Shown: positions 17,361 to 25,826 of the stretch, piece after piece | How positions within the stretch are numbered: position 1 is the stretch's first letter | How the letters are laid out: every line of letters starts with the position of its first letter | Assembly (NCBI GenBank): GCA_020436835.1 | Contig: JAGQWZ010000463.1 | Coordinates: 1 to 63,084, forward strand | Source: Saprospiraceae bacterium | GTDB taxonomy: Bacteria; Bacteroidota; Bacteroidia; Chitinophagales; Saprospiraceae | Direction of reading: 5' to 3' | Length of the DNA: 63,084 bases | Translations under genes and position numbers: made by a program | Notes under the pieces: model-generated | Seen by the model: only the letters and a program-made list of their open reading frames with translations | Told to the model about the DNA's origin: nothing | Database searches by the model: none

Positions 17361-17801
17361 TTAGAGTATTTGATTTAAATGATGGTCCAGGTGCTCGATA
17401 TACATATCCAATAATTCTTCCATATTCAGAAACTCGATGCTGGTGCGGCCAACATTGGTGGTAAAATGATATTTATCGGCCGGCAATTGTAGAAAAGATC
17501 TGATTAGTTGCTTATTGATCAGATACCATAGTTCAATTATTTCATCAGTATTGGCTAGTTGGTAGTTTTGAGCCTGCACCCAGAAATCCTGATCATAAAC
17601 TATCTTTTCCTGGGTATCATACTGGGCGACGATCACTCTTCTCAGATTATTCTGGGCACTATCGATAAGGTGTCCCAGGATTTCTTTCTTCGACCATTTC
17701 AGAGGATCGGATTTTTCCAGCCAGACAGAATCCGGGATTAATTTTATTCTTACCAGACTTTCTTCAACTATACTTTCCAACTGTTCGATTTTCACTAACA
17801 T
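17361..17801 (-). CDS. DinB-superfamily protein
   Basis: This 146-residue four-helix-bundle protein has DinB-type His positions: LGHLIDSAQNN near residue 50 and EHLDHHLNQIL at the very C-terminus. KWSKKEILGHL parallels the KWTIREILHHL of the DinB protein at 15712-16158, so the two are paralogues of the same subfamily. It is the first gene of a likely operon with the AlkC gene. A role in detoxifying alkylating or electrophilic compounds would suit the context but is inferred. Confidence 0.87.
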   Translation of the reverse strand: MLVKIEQLESIVEESLVRIKLIPDSVWLEKSDPLKWSKKEILGHLIDSAQNNLRRVIVAQYDTQEKIVYDQDFWVQAQNYQLANTDEIIELWYLINKQLIRSFLQLPADKYHFTTNVGRTSIEFLNMEELLDMYIEHLDHHLNQIL

Positions 17802-18004
17802 ATTTTCATAGCATTTATTTACAATATAACGAATTGAGGGTGGTTTCCGGAGTGGGAGCCGGCGCAGAGATTGTCTGAGGACAACGGTCCGCCAAGGGCT
17901 TATCTCGAATAGTCCTGGTTCAGCCCCTACCTGACCAAAGTAAATTATTTATTAAACATCGATAAAACTGACTAATGTCATTGACCCGGGCAATGCAAAA
18001 TGGT

Positions 18005-18016
18005 AGGTTCGAACCT
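18005..18016. promoter_or_regulatory. 12-base perfect palindrome upstream of the pyruvate-kinase-like gene
   Basis: AGGTTCGAACCT is its own reverse complement and ends 40 bases before the start codon at 18057. It is well placed for an operator near the promoter. It resembles a tRNA T-loop by chance, but no cloverleaf surrounds it. Confidence 0.35.
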
Positions 18017-18056
18017 TGAACTTGGGTGATGCCTATTATTATCGAACAAACATAAG

Positions 18057-19607
18057 ATGAAACTGGATAATTTAACGAAGGAAGTTACCTCAATTTATGA
18101 ACACCTGGTCGAGATAGAATCCACCGCCCGTCAAATGTCCAGGACGGTACATCCCAATCATCAATCCAGTGTTCTCAATCTGATCCGCTACCTGGTTTTG
18201 AGAAACTATGATCTTCGTCAAATCCATGATACGCTTTCAGAATATGGTATTTCTTCCCTTCGTTCCGCTGAGGCGTATACTCTGAAGAATGTTGTGGATG
18301 TGCTGAAATTGGTCCATTTGCTCCAGCAGCAGGATTGGTCACCGGATCCGGACCTGGTTCTGATCGGTTATGAGAAAAGCAGAAAATTACGGCATTTGCA
18401 TGCCAATGAGCTTTTTAACGAAATCGATCAGCTCTGCTTTACTGAAATAATGGTGACTATGCCCTCAGAGGCGGCTGAAGATCGTGATCTTGTCCGGCGG
18501 CTGATTAAAGCCGGAATGGAAATCGGACGCATCAATTTATCGCATGACAATGAGGAGGTGTGGAAAAAAATTGCTGAAAATATCAGGAAGTGTAGTAAAG
18601 AACTGGATATCCCCTGCAAGATTGCCATGGATTTGGGAGGTCCCAAAATCAGAATTGAAAATATTCTGGTCAGGCAGAAACAGAAAGTCAGATCTACGGA
18701 TCGCATTTTGGTAAAGGATGAAATGGAGATTTCGTTTGTGGCTACGGGGAATATAGAAATCAAGGGAAAATGCAAAGAGAAGAAAAAATTTGAGTTAGTC
18801 GGTCTGCAACTCAGTCTTCCGGAAATTTTTGAAGATGTAAAAACGGGGGAAAGGGTATTTTTTGATGATGGAAAAGTGAGAGGACGGATTATAGATCGAT
18901 CTTCGGATAAAATCACCGTTCGCATTGAGGCCGGTGCCGAGAAAGGGGCATTTTTAAAAGTTGAAAAGGGAGTAAATCTTCCGGATTCTGATTTAAAACT
19001 GGCCTCATTGACGGAGGAAGATATGGCCATATTGCCTTTCGCAATGGACCATGCTGATATCATCAGTTATTCCTTTATCCGCAAGCCAAAGGATGTCGAA
19101 ATGCTCTACGAAATTCTGGGAGAAAGGCTGGATAAAGTGGGAATACTTCTAAAGATTGAGACACAGGAAGCTTGTCAGAATTTGCCGCTCATATTAATCG
19201 AGGGAATGAAAAGCCCGAAACTGGGAGTGATGATTGCCCGGGGAGATCTTGCCGTGGAAATAGGGCCGGAAAGGATGTCAGAGATTCAGGATGAGATCAT
19301 GTGGATCTGCGAAGCGGCTCATGTCCCGGTAGTGTGGGCTACAGAGGTCCTGGATCGTCTGGCAAAGAAAGGTCGTCCAACCCGATCTGAAATTACTGAT
19401 GCGGCTGCCAGTGTCCGGGCCGAATGTGTTATGTTGAATAAGGGACCACACATTGTAGAAGCAGTTAGTCTCCTTAAGCGCATCCTGATAAAAATGGAAA
19501 TGCATACTTCCAAGAAGAAGAGTAAAATGCGTCCGCTCAACATTGCCATGGATGCCCTTAAATACATCGATTCCAAAAGATTTGAACAGGTGTACCCGGA
19601 GTACTAA
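18057..19607 (+). CDS. Pyruvate-kinase-like protein with N-terminal extension and no C-terminal domain
   Basis: This 516-residue protein carries a pyruvate kinase barrel preceded by about 140 helical residues of unknown function. The kinase part shows GRINLSH, AMDLGGPKIRI, a B-domain insertion (VFFDDGKVRGRI), the catalytic Lys in LLKIETQEACQ, the metal/PEP site GVMIARGDLAVEIG and VVWATEVLDRLAKKGRPTRSEITDAA. The sequence stops about 60 residues after that motif, so the roughly 120-residue C-terminal regulatory domain of classical pyruvate kinases is missing. It may still convert PEP and ADP to pyruvate and ATP, without the usual allosteric site. It is not the standard housekeeping form, and another substrate is possible. 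Confidence 0.85.
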   Translation: MKLDNLTKEVTSIYEHLVEIESTARQMSRTVHPNHQSSVLNLIRYLVLRNYDLRQIHDTLSEYGISSLRSAEAYTLKNVVDVLKLVHLLQQQDWSPDPDLVLIGYEKSRKLRHLHANELFNEIDQLCFTEIMVTMPSEAAEDRDLVRRLIKAGMEIGRINLSHDNEEVWKKIAENIRKCSKELDIPCKIAMDLGGPKIRIENILVRQKQKVRSTDRILVKDEMEISFVATGNIEIKGKCKEKKKFELVGLQLSLPEIFEDVKTGERVFFDDGKVRGRIIDRSSDKITVRIEAGAEKGAFLKVEKGVNLPDSDLKLASLTEEDMAILPFAMDHADIISYSFIRKPKDVEMLYEILGERLDKVGILLKIETQEACQNLPLILIEGMKSPKLGVMIARGDLAVEIGPERMSEIQDEIMWICEAAHVPVVWATEVLDRLAKKGRPTRSEITDAAASVRAECVMLNKGPHIVEAVSLLKRILIKMEMHTSKKKSKMRPLNIAMDALKYIDSKRFEQVYPEY

Positions 19608-19683
19608 GTCGGACTGACCCTATCTCAACTTAAAGTATACCCCAACAGCCGGTACTGTTCAGAACTAAATGTAAGCCAGACTT

Positions 19684-21327
19684 TTATTGGTCTGAAGCAC
19701 TGAGTAAATTATCAATAATTTTTCCTGTGCATCCGGAGGGCCGGGCAATTTTCAAAAGTGTTGATACGGATGGCGCTATATCCTGGATATAAACCCGGTG
19801 GTAATCGTTTGCCGGCTTCACACGCCATCCATAAAACAAAATAGGTACATGCGTGTCCTGGACATAAGTAGAGCCGTGGGTCGTGCCACCGGCCTTGTAA
19901 GATTCGCTAATCCATCCGGGATGTAATTGCACATATAGGTCACCACTTCTTCCCGGCATAATGCCATTTCGTATGGTAGAGCAAATGGTGGCATCTTCCA
20001 CACATTTTGAAAAGTCATTGAGTCTGACGATGTTTTTTACTCCGGGAAAACGGAAGGCGAATTCCTGGATGGAGCGAATCACTGACTCAATGTCAAGACT
20101 GTCATTTTTGACCAGGTGAATCTGTTGGTTGCTGAAATTTTCGATTACATCCATTCCGAATTGCTCCTTTAAACGATGTTTCAGGGCATTTTCAAATCCA
20201 TTGGCCAGGAAGTAACCGGCAGGAGTTGAAGCGATGCCAGGGACGTCAGCAGCTCCATGGTCTGCGGTCAGGAAGATCAGAATATTGTCCAACCCGATCT
20301 TTTCATCAAGAAAATTCAGGAATGCTTCCAGCTCCCGGTCCAATCGCAAATATACATCCTGCACCTCCACCGAAAAATTCCCAAACTGATGGCCGGCATA
20401 GTCGGTAGAGGAGAAGCTGATGGCCAATAGATCCGGAATCATATCCATGCCCAGACTGTCATGCTCTATCATGGATTTGGCAAATTCAACCAGGAGTGTG
20501 TTTCCGAAAGGAGTGGCCGGTAACAAATTGTAAGGGGTGTTTTTTATCCCGAATCGCACCTGAGTGCTCAGCTGTGCCAGATCATAGGGAAAAGTATGGC
20601 CCTCCGAATTTGGGAAAGGTCTTTCGAAACCTTTATCATCGGGAAGGCTTTCATCATATTCTTCCAACGGCAAGAGCGTATTCCAGACTTTTGACATGTA
20701 TTCATCGACCAGCTTCTTCTTATTAAACTCCTGTACCCATTCAGGCAATTTATCCTGATAGTAATCACTGGTGATGAAACGTCCATTGGTCTTATCATAC
20801 CAGTAAGCGCCATCGGGATTTGAACCCATCGGGAGGATCGAACCCCGGTCCTTCAGGGAGATGCCCAGGGTTTTGCTCCGGTGATTGGTGGCCAATTCCA
20901 ATTGATCAGCCAAAGTCGAAGCCAATAGGCGATGGGGCGACATCTTACCGTCAAAGGATTCCGATCCAATGGTATTGGCATCCGGATCACCGGCGCAATA
21001 GACATAGTCTTTCTTAATCGGATCGTACCAATCATTTCCGATAATGCCGTGCACATTCGGACTTGTGCCGGTATAGATACTGGCATGCCCCGGACCGGTG
21101 TAGGTAGGAGCATATTGATAATGACCATCATGGATCACGTAGCCATTGTTCATTAGTCGTTTAAATCCGCCATCTGAATAGTCATCCCAGTACCGGTACA
21201 AATAATCGTATCGCATCTGATCGACTACAATACCAATGACCAGTTTTGGTTGTTCCTGACCATACACCTTAAAAAAAATCCCCTGGCCAATTAAACAAAA
21301 GAGCAGAAAAGTGAATCTGGATCTCAT
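19684..21327 (-). CDS. pafA: PafA-type alkaline phosphatase
   Basis: This 547-residue protein has a signal peptide (ending near KVYGQ). It belongs to the type I phosphodiesterase/alkaline phosphatase superfamily: metal-binding Asp in IGIVVDQMRYDYL, nucleophile Thr in TYTGPGHASIYTG (near residue 77), Asn in GIIGNDWYD and the Lys-Arg pair in SLKDRGSILPMG, which marks the PafA monoesterase group, plus DYAGHQFG and TADHGAADVP for the second metal. It would release phosphate from organic monoesters outside the cytoplasm. It is divergent from a TPR sensor kinase across about 190 bases, which leaves shared control possible. Confidence 0.92.
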   Translation of the reverse strand: MRSRFTFLLFCLIGQGIFFKVYGQEQPKLVIGIVVDQMRYDYLYRYWDDYSDGGFKRLMNNGYVIHDGHYQYAPTYTGPGHASIYTGTSPNVHGIIGNDWYDPIKKDYVYCAGDPDANTIGSESFDGKMSPHRLLASTLADQLELATNHRSKTLGISLKDRGSILPMGSNPDGAYWYDKTNGRFITSDYYQDKLPEWVQEFNKKKLVDEYMSKVWNTLLPLEEYDESLPDDKGFERPFPNSEGHTFPYDLAQLSTQVRFGIKNTPYNLLPATPFGNTLLVEFAKSMIEHDSLGMDMIPDLLAISFSSTDYAGHQFGNFSVEVQDVYLRLDRELEAFLNFLDEKIGLDNILIFLTADHGAADVPGIASTPAGYFLANGFENALKHRLKEQFGMDVIENFSNQQIHLVKNDSLDIESVIRSIQEFAFRFPGVKNIVRLNDFSKCVEDATICSTIRNGIMPGRSGDLYVQLHPGWISESYKAGGTTHGSTYVQDTHVPILFYGWRVKPANDYHRVYIQDIAPSVSTLLKIARPSGCTGKIIDNLLSASDQ

Positions 21328-21429
21328 AAGAATTTAAAATCAATATCGTGGAGACCGGTAATGTACAAATGTTTTTGAATTTGAGTCTATGCCCTTACTG
21401 TAAAGTCAGGATGTTAGACCTGGGTATAG

Positions 21430-21459
21430 TTGCTAAAGTTGGTGTGGGTTTTATCTTTG
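21430..21459 (+). promoter_or_regulatory. Bacteroidota-type promoter for the TPR histidine kinase gene
   Basis: A TTG at 21430-21432 is followed after 19 bases by TATCTTTG at 21452-21459, an exact match to the Bacteroidota minus-7 consensus TAnnTTTG. Transcription would begin near 21466, giving a leader of about 55 bases. Confidence 0.5.
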
Positions 21460-21521
21460 AAATGTAATCCTGATTATTTCAATTGAAATAACCCGGCACA
21501 ACGACTTAACCAGAAAAGACT

Positions 21522-23465
21522 ATGCAATTTATTAGGAGTAATCGGTGGCTTCTGCTGGCATTTTTTATCTCGCTTTCCGGTCTGATCTCAGGCCAGCAAT
21601 CGATGGTTGATTCACTGGAAGAATTGTTAGCGAACACCAGCGACCCCCTGGAAAGAGGGAGACTGCTACTCACATTGTCCGACGCTCACAAGCAGATAGA
21701 TCTCAACCGGTTGGAAGCATATCTGCGACAGGCGGAACAGATTGCAGAATTTATGGAACAGCCCGGAATGCCATTGAAAGTCCAATACCGATATGGTATT
21801 CTGGCCTCCCGACGGGATAAAGGGGATTCTGCTGCGGTTATCCTACAAGAGATCATCGCGCAAATTCCGGAAGAAGAGCCAGACAGCTCGCTTCTATCCG
21901 ATTGTTATTACGAACTGGCGAACATTGAACGTCTGAGAGGAAATAGTACCGATGCAATCAACTATTTACATAGAGCCACAGACATTGATCTGGCCAGGAA
22001 CAACCGGAAAGGATTGGTTTCCATCTACGTACTCCTTGGTATCCTGTACAAGAATCAGTCACTCTATGATCAGGCTATTGATTATTATCAACGCGCTTAT
22101 AACTATTGTGTGGAGCTGGGTATGACAAATAGTATGGCAAGCTGCGTTCTCAATATTGCCAATGTCTATACCCGGCAGGAAAAATATGACGAGGCCCTGG
22201 AGAAGTATAAGCAAGCTTTGGAGATTGGAAAGAGTCTTGATGAAAGAGATAACATCTTTGCCTTTGTCTATGGAAATATGAGCAATTTATATTCCATTCG
22301 AAAGGAAGTACCTAAAGCTCTGGACTATGCCCGTAAATCCTATGAATTGAGAAAATCAATAGCACGACCGGAAGAACAGGCAAATTCGTTGATTGGCATC
22401 GCCAACAATCTAAATCACCTGGGAAGGTCTTCGGAAGCATTGAGCACCCTGGAAGAAGCCAGGAAAATTGTTGAGGGCACCAGCGGCATATTAGAAGCTA
22501 AAGAGCGGATCTATGAGCTGGAATACAAGATCCATCAAAATGCGGGCAATCCCGGGCAGGCTTTGAATGCCGTAGCCACCTATTTGATATACCACGACAG
22601 CCTCAGGAAGACTGAATTGGAAAAGCAGGCCCTTGAACTGAATACGAAATACGAGACGGCCCAAAAAGAGCAGGAAATTGCTTTACTGAATGCACAGAAT
22701 GAAGCTACGGAGGCAAAACTGAATGCAACCAGGAGGCAAGCCTACATGTTGATTGGAGGTTTGTTGTTGGTTTCCCTGTTAGGATTTTTGATATTTCGAT
22801 TATTCCGGAAAACCCAAAACCAAAATCAGATCATTCAAAAGGCACTGGACGAGAAGGACATTCTATTGCGGGAGATCCACCACCGGGTTAAAAACAATCT
22901 TCAATTTATTTCTTCCTTACTGGGCCTTCAGAGTGAACATATTTCTGACCTGTCTGCTCTAAGTGCCTTACAGGAAGGCCAGGACCGGGTGCAATCGATG
23001 GCCTTGATACACCAAAATCTTTATCAGGAAGATAATCTCACCGGAGTGGAAGTACACGATTATTTTGTAAAACTAATTCGAAATCTCTTTGATTCCTATA
23101 ATATCCGGCCCGGGCAAATTGAATTGGATCTTAAAATAGAAGCACTAAATCTTGACGTAGATAGTGTAATCCCCATCGGCCTGATTGTCAACGAACTGGT
23201 CAGCAATGCATTAAAGTACGCATTCCGCGAAAAGGAACAGGGATCGATCACGGTCATTTTAAAGGAAGAAGATCAACAGTTAAAACTCGAAGTTCGCGAT
23301 AATGGCAGGGGAATTACCGGAGAAGAACTTGAGCATCTGGGAAATTCCTTCGGCTACCGTTTAATAAATGTTTTTAAGGACCAACTTGATGCGAACCTCC
23401 ATATCAGTAATGCTGATGGTACCCGGGTGGTCATGTCTATCAATAAATATCGAAAAGTGGCCTAG
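21522..23465 (+). CDS. TPR-containing sensor histidine kinase (HisKA_2 type)
   Basis: The protein has 647 residues: a signal sequence (ends near GLISGQ), about seven tetratricopeptide repeats in an extracytoplasmic region (for example GILYKNQSLYDQAIDYYQRA), a coiled coil near 365-405, one membrane segment (about 408-428), and a HisKA_2 domain with the phospho-acceptor His in LLREIHHRVKNNLQFISSLLG near residue 453. An ATPase domain follows, with VNELVSNALKYAF and DNGRGITGEE. This layout is common in Bacteroidota. No response regulator is adjacent, so its partner is elsewhere. The TPR region probably senses by protein contact. Confidence 0.93.
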   Translation: MQFIRSNRWLLLAFFISLSGLISGQQSMVDSLEELLANTSDPLERGRLLLTLSDAHKQIDLNRLEAYLRQAEQIAEFMEQPGMPLKVQYRYGILASRRDKGDSAAVILQEIIAQIPEEEPDSSLLSDCYYELANIERLRGNSTDAINYLHRATDIDLARNNRKGLVSIYVLLGILYKNQSLYDQAIDYYQRAYNYCVELGMTNSMASCVLNIANVYTRQEKYDEALEKYKQALEIGKSLDERDNIFAFVYGNMSNLYSIRKEVPKALDYARKSYELRKSIARPEEQANSLIGIANNLNHLGRSSEALSTLEEARKIVEGTSGILEAKERIYELEYKIHQNAGNPGQALNAVATYLIYHDSLRKTELEKQALELNTKYETAQKEQEIALLNAQNEATEAKLNATRRQAYMLIGGLLLVSLLGFLIFRLFRKTQNQNQIIQKALDEKDILLREIHHRVKNNLQFISSLLGLQSEHISDLSALSALQEGQDRVQSMALIHQNLYQEDNLTGVEVHDYFVKLIRNLFDSYNIRPGQIELDLKIEALNLDVDSVIPIGLIVNELVSNALKYAFREKEQGSITVILKEEDQQLKLEVRDNGRGITGEELEHLGNSFGYRLINVFKDQLDANLHISNADGTRVVMSINKYRKVA

Positions 23466-23647
23466 TAGATAAACCTATAAGGATCTGTGAGATATACAAT
23501 TATCCACCGAAATTTGTGGGTTTATTTCTAATAGTAGCAAAAGGCAGATAAAAAATTGGCCGTGATGCTACAGAGAAGGCCAGTCTACTCTGAGGTAGCA
23601 GGAAGGAGTCTGTGAATTTTTATACAATTTTTGCTAGATTTATTTGG

Positions 23648-24988
23648 ATGAATTCCCATTTCAGCAGACGGACTTTTTTATACCATCTTGGACGCACAGG
23701 ATTAAGTCTGCCTTTTATTAATGGTCTTACATCTGCTAAATTTGATGGGGATTCCATTGTTTTATCACAAAATGGTTGTGGCCGGGCGACCGGTTATGCC
23801 GAGGCTAATAAGATTATTTCTGCCGCAGGGAAAACATTCTTCTCCTGGCTGGAATCGGAAGATGGAAAATTTGCCGTGTTTGTCCGCTCGTTTGATCATA
23901 AAAGTCAAAAGCTGTCGAAATCTATTCGAATTGGCGATGCGCATGATAATCATGGCGGTCCCGCGCTTACGATCGACAGAGATGGTTTTTTACATATCGT
24001 CTATTTCCCCCACCATCATCCAATGCGATATCGTAAGGCCCTGGCACCTTATAGCATTGAGAGGTGGGAAGAAGAATCTTCTTTTGGGGTGAGAACGACT
24101 TATCCCACGCTTACCTGCGGACCGGATAATAACTTGTATTGTACGGTGAGAGAATCTGATGATTCAGCACCATGGGAAGTACATCTGTACAGAAAAAGCA
24201 ACGGAGCGCCATGGCATTTGTCCCGAAAACTGATGAAATCAAGGTTTAATGGTTATTCCCATTTCCAGGAGTCGATGAGTTGGAGCCCAGGGGATCAGAC
24301 GTTACACCTGCTATGCCGGTTTCATGAGGGATCAGATGGAAATGCCTATGGCCGGCTGCAGACCGTTGCGTACATGCAAAGTGCGGATCTGGGGGAAACC
24401 TGGCATAAACTGGATGGTAAGGTCATCGAGACGCCAGCTGAAGTCGAATCCCTGGATGTTTTGGCAAAGGGTGGAGAAGATTACGGCATATTATTGCGGA
24501 CGGGTGGCATGTCGGTTGACAATTTTGGGATACCTCATCTGATCTATAGTGAACAGGAGGGACTGTCAGGTAAATGTTTCCTGGTTGTAGCGTTGAAAAA
24601 TGGAACCTGGAGATATACCCTGCTAAATGATTTTTTACCACAGTGGTTCAAGTCGTGGATGCTGACCATGCCTGGAGGAATATCTTTTGACCAGCAAAAT
24701 AATATGTATATCGTCGCACAAATAAAGAGAATGGAGGAAGGAGAAAAATACTGGGGGCATCCCACCAATGAGGTTGTGCTGCTATATTCCGAAGATGGCG
24801 GCGACAGTTTTACCTTTGAGCTGCTAAGTGAATTGAAGAGCGATGAAGCACACTGGTTGCCTAATATTGAGCGAAATACCGGTCACAATTTTATTGAATC
24901 CCGGCCATGGCTCATGTATACTTCCGGTGCGCCTGGCCGGAATAATCAGGATATTCTGGAGAATAAAGTGATGGCATCCAGACTCTAG
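23648..24988 (+). CDS. Tat-exported BNR-repeat protein (BNR_4-like)
   Basis: The protein has 446 residues from the ATG at 23648, giving a twin-arginine type leader (FSRRTFLYHLGRTGLSLP). An upstream GTG at 23612 would add 12 residues before it. The body is a beta-propeller with repeated DRDGFLHIVYFP, GPDNNLYCTV and SADLGETWHKL elements, the pattern of BNR-repeat proteins often found in glycan-related gene neighbourhoods. Conserved HGGPA and YPHHHP-like His clusters (YFPHHHPMRY) could belong to an active site. I cannot say whether it is a lyase, a hydrolase or a binding protein. Its 3' end overlaps the convergent cyclase gene by 4 bases. Confidence 0.75.
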   Translation: MNSHFSRRTFLYHLGRTGLSLPFINGLTSAKFDGDSIVLSQNGCGRATGYAEANKIISAAGKTFFSWLESEDGKFAVFVRSFDHKSQKLSKSIRIGDAHDNHGGPALTIDRDGFLHIVYFPHHHPMRYRKALAPYSIERWEEESSFGVRTTYPTLTCGPDNNLYCTVRESDDSAPWEVHLYRKSNGAPWHLSRKLMKSRFNGYSHFQESMSWSPGDQTLHLLCRFHEGSDGNAYGRLQTVAYMQSADLGETWHKLDGKVIETPAEVESLDVLAKGGEDYGILLRTGGMSVDNFGIPHLIYSEQEGLSGKCFLVVALKNGTWRYTLLNDFLPQWFKSWMLTMPGGISFDQQNNMYIVAQIKRMEEGEKYWGHPTNEVVLLYSEDGGDSFTFELLSELKSDEAHWLPNIERNTGHNFIESRPWLMYTSGAPGRNNQDILENKVMASRL

Positions 24989-25785
24989 GCATCCGGGGTC
25001 CAGGCTACAATTCGTAGAGGACCACCACTACCGCCCTTGATTTTCATTGGTAATGCCACAATATAAGCTCCCACCGTCGGCAGCCGGTCCAGGTATGCGA
25101 GATTTTCGAATGCCGGAATATCTGCTTGAAATAATATCCGGTGAGACATAAAATCGGAAGACCTTCCGTAGTCGATGCTGGGAGTGTCCAGACCAATCGA
25201 CTTGATGGATCGCTGCTCAATCAACCATTTAGCTGCGTCGGGATGTAAACCTGGAAAATGGAGCAGAGCCACCGCCGCCGGACCGCGTGCTTCCGTGCCC
25301 AGATATTTGTTCTTGTCAGGCCAATATTGCGAAAATCCGGTATTAAGCAGAACGATTGATCCATCCGGAATCCGGCCGTTTTTGGCTTCCCAATTCTGAA
25401 AATCTACCGTATTGATCTGATAATCAATGTACTCAGCTACCGAATCCCTGACATCAATTACGATGGCACTTCCGGTGAGCCGGTCGAGGGGTATTTCATC
25501 TACGGTTTGCTTTCCCTCAGCAAAATGGATGGGGGCATCAATATGGGTGCCTCCATGCTCAGCACTGCTGAATTGGTAGGCGGAATAATAGTAACCACCC
25601 TCCGTGATTCCGGCAAAAACGGTGTCAAAATCAAATCCCTCAGCAGTAGGCCAGTAGGGCGTGTGGTCGTCATAGGCATGGGAAAGATCAATCCATTGCC
25701 CATTTAAAAATAGTGGGCCGGGTTTTTCCTGACAACTGATGATCATAAAAGTGATCACAAATAAAGAAAATTGAAAATATTTCAT
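24985..25785 (-). CDS. Cyclase-family lipoprotein (kynurenine formamidase-like)
   Basis: This 266-residue lipoprotein has a signal ending in MIISC. It has the cyclase/kynurenine-formamidase core: DLSHAYDDHTPYWP near the start and the metal motif HGGTHIDAPIHF near residue 75, which in the family binds zinc or manganese. SIGLDTPSIDYG near residue 205 also fits. Family members hydrolyse formamides, cyclic amides or lactones. Export to the envelope argues against a simple tryptophan-degradation role. It is convergent with the BNR-protein gene and its function is open. Confidence 0.87.
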   Translation of the reverse strand: MKYFQFSLFVITFMIISCQEKPGPLFLNGQWIDLSHAYDDHTPYWPTAEGFDFDTVFAGITEGGYYYSAYQFSSAEHGGTHIDAPIHFAEGKQTVDEIPLDRLTGSAIVIDVRDSVAEYIDYQINTVDFQNWEAKNGRIPDGSIVLLNTGFSQYWPDKNKYLGTEARGPAAVALLHFPGLHPDAAKWLIEQRSIKSIGLDTPSIDYGRSSDFMSHRILFQADIPAFENLAYLDRLPTVGAYIVALPMKIKGGSGGPLRIVAWTPDA

Positions 25786-25826
25786 ATTTCTTATTTAAAT
25801 AGAGCATTGCCGGATCAGGAAAATAT

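Noticed and set aside
18005..18016. Possible tRNA T-loop (GGTTCGAACC)
   Set aside because: No acceptor stem, anticodon arm or D-arm can be folded around it; kept only as a palindrome.
18428..19063. Minus-strand open frame of 211 codons inside the pyruvate-kinase-like gene
   Set aside because: Serine-rich antisense shadow of a motif-supported gene.
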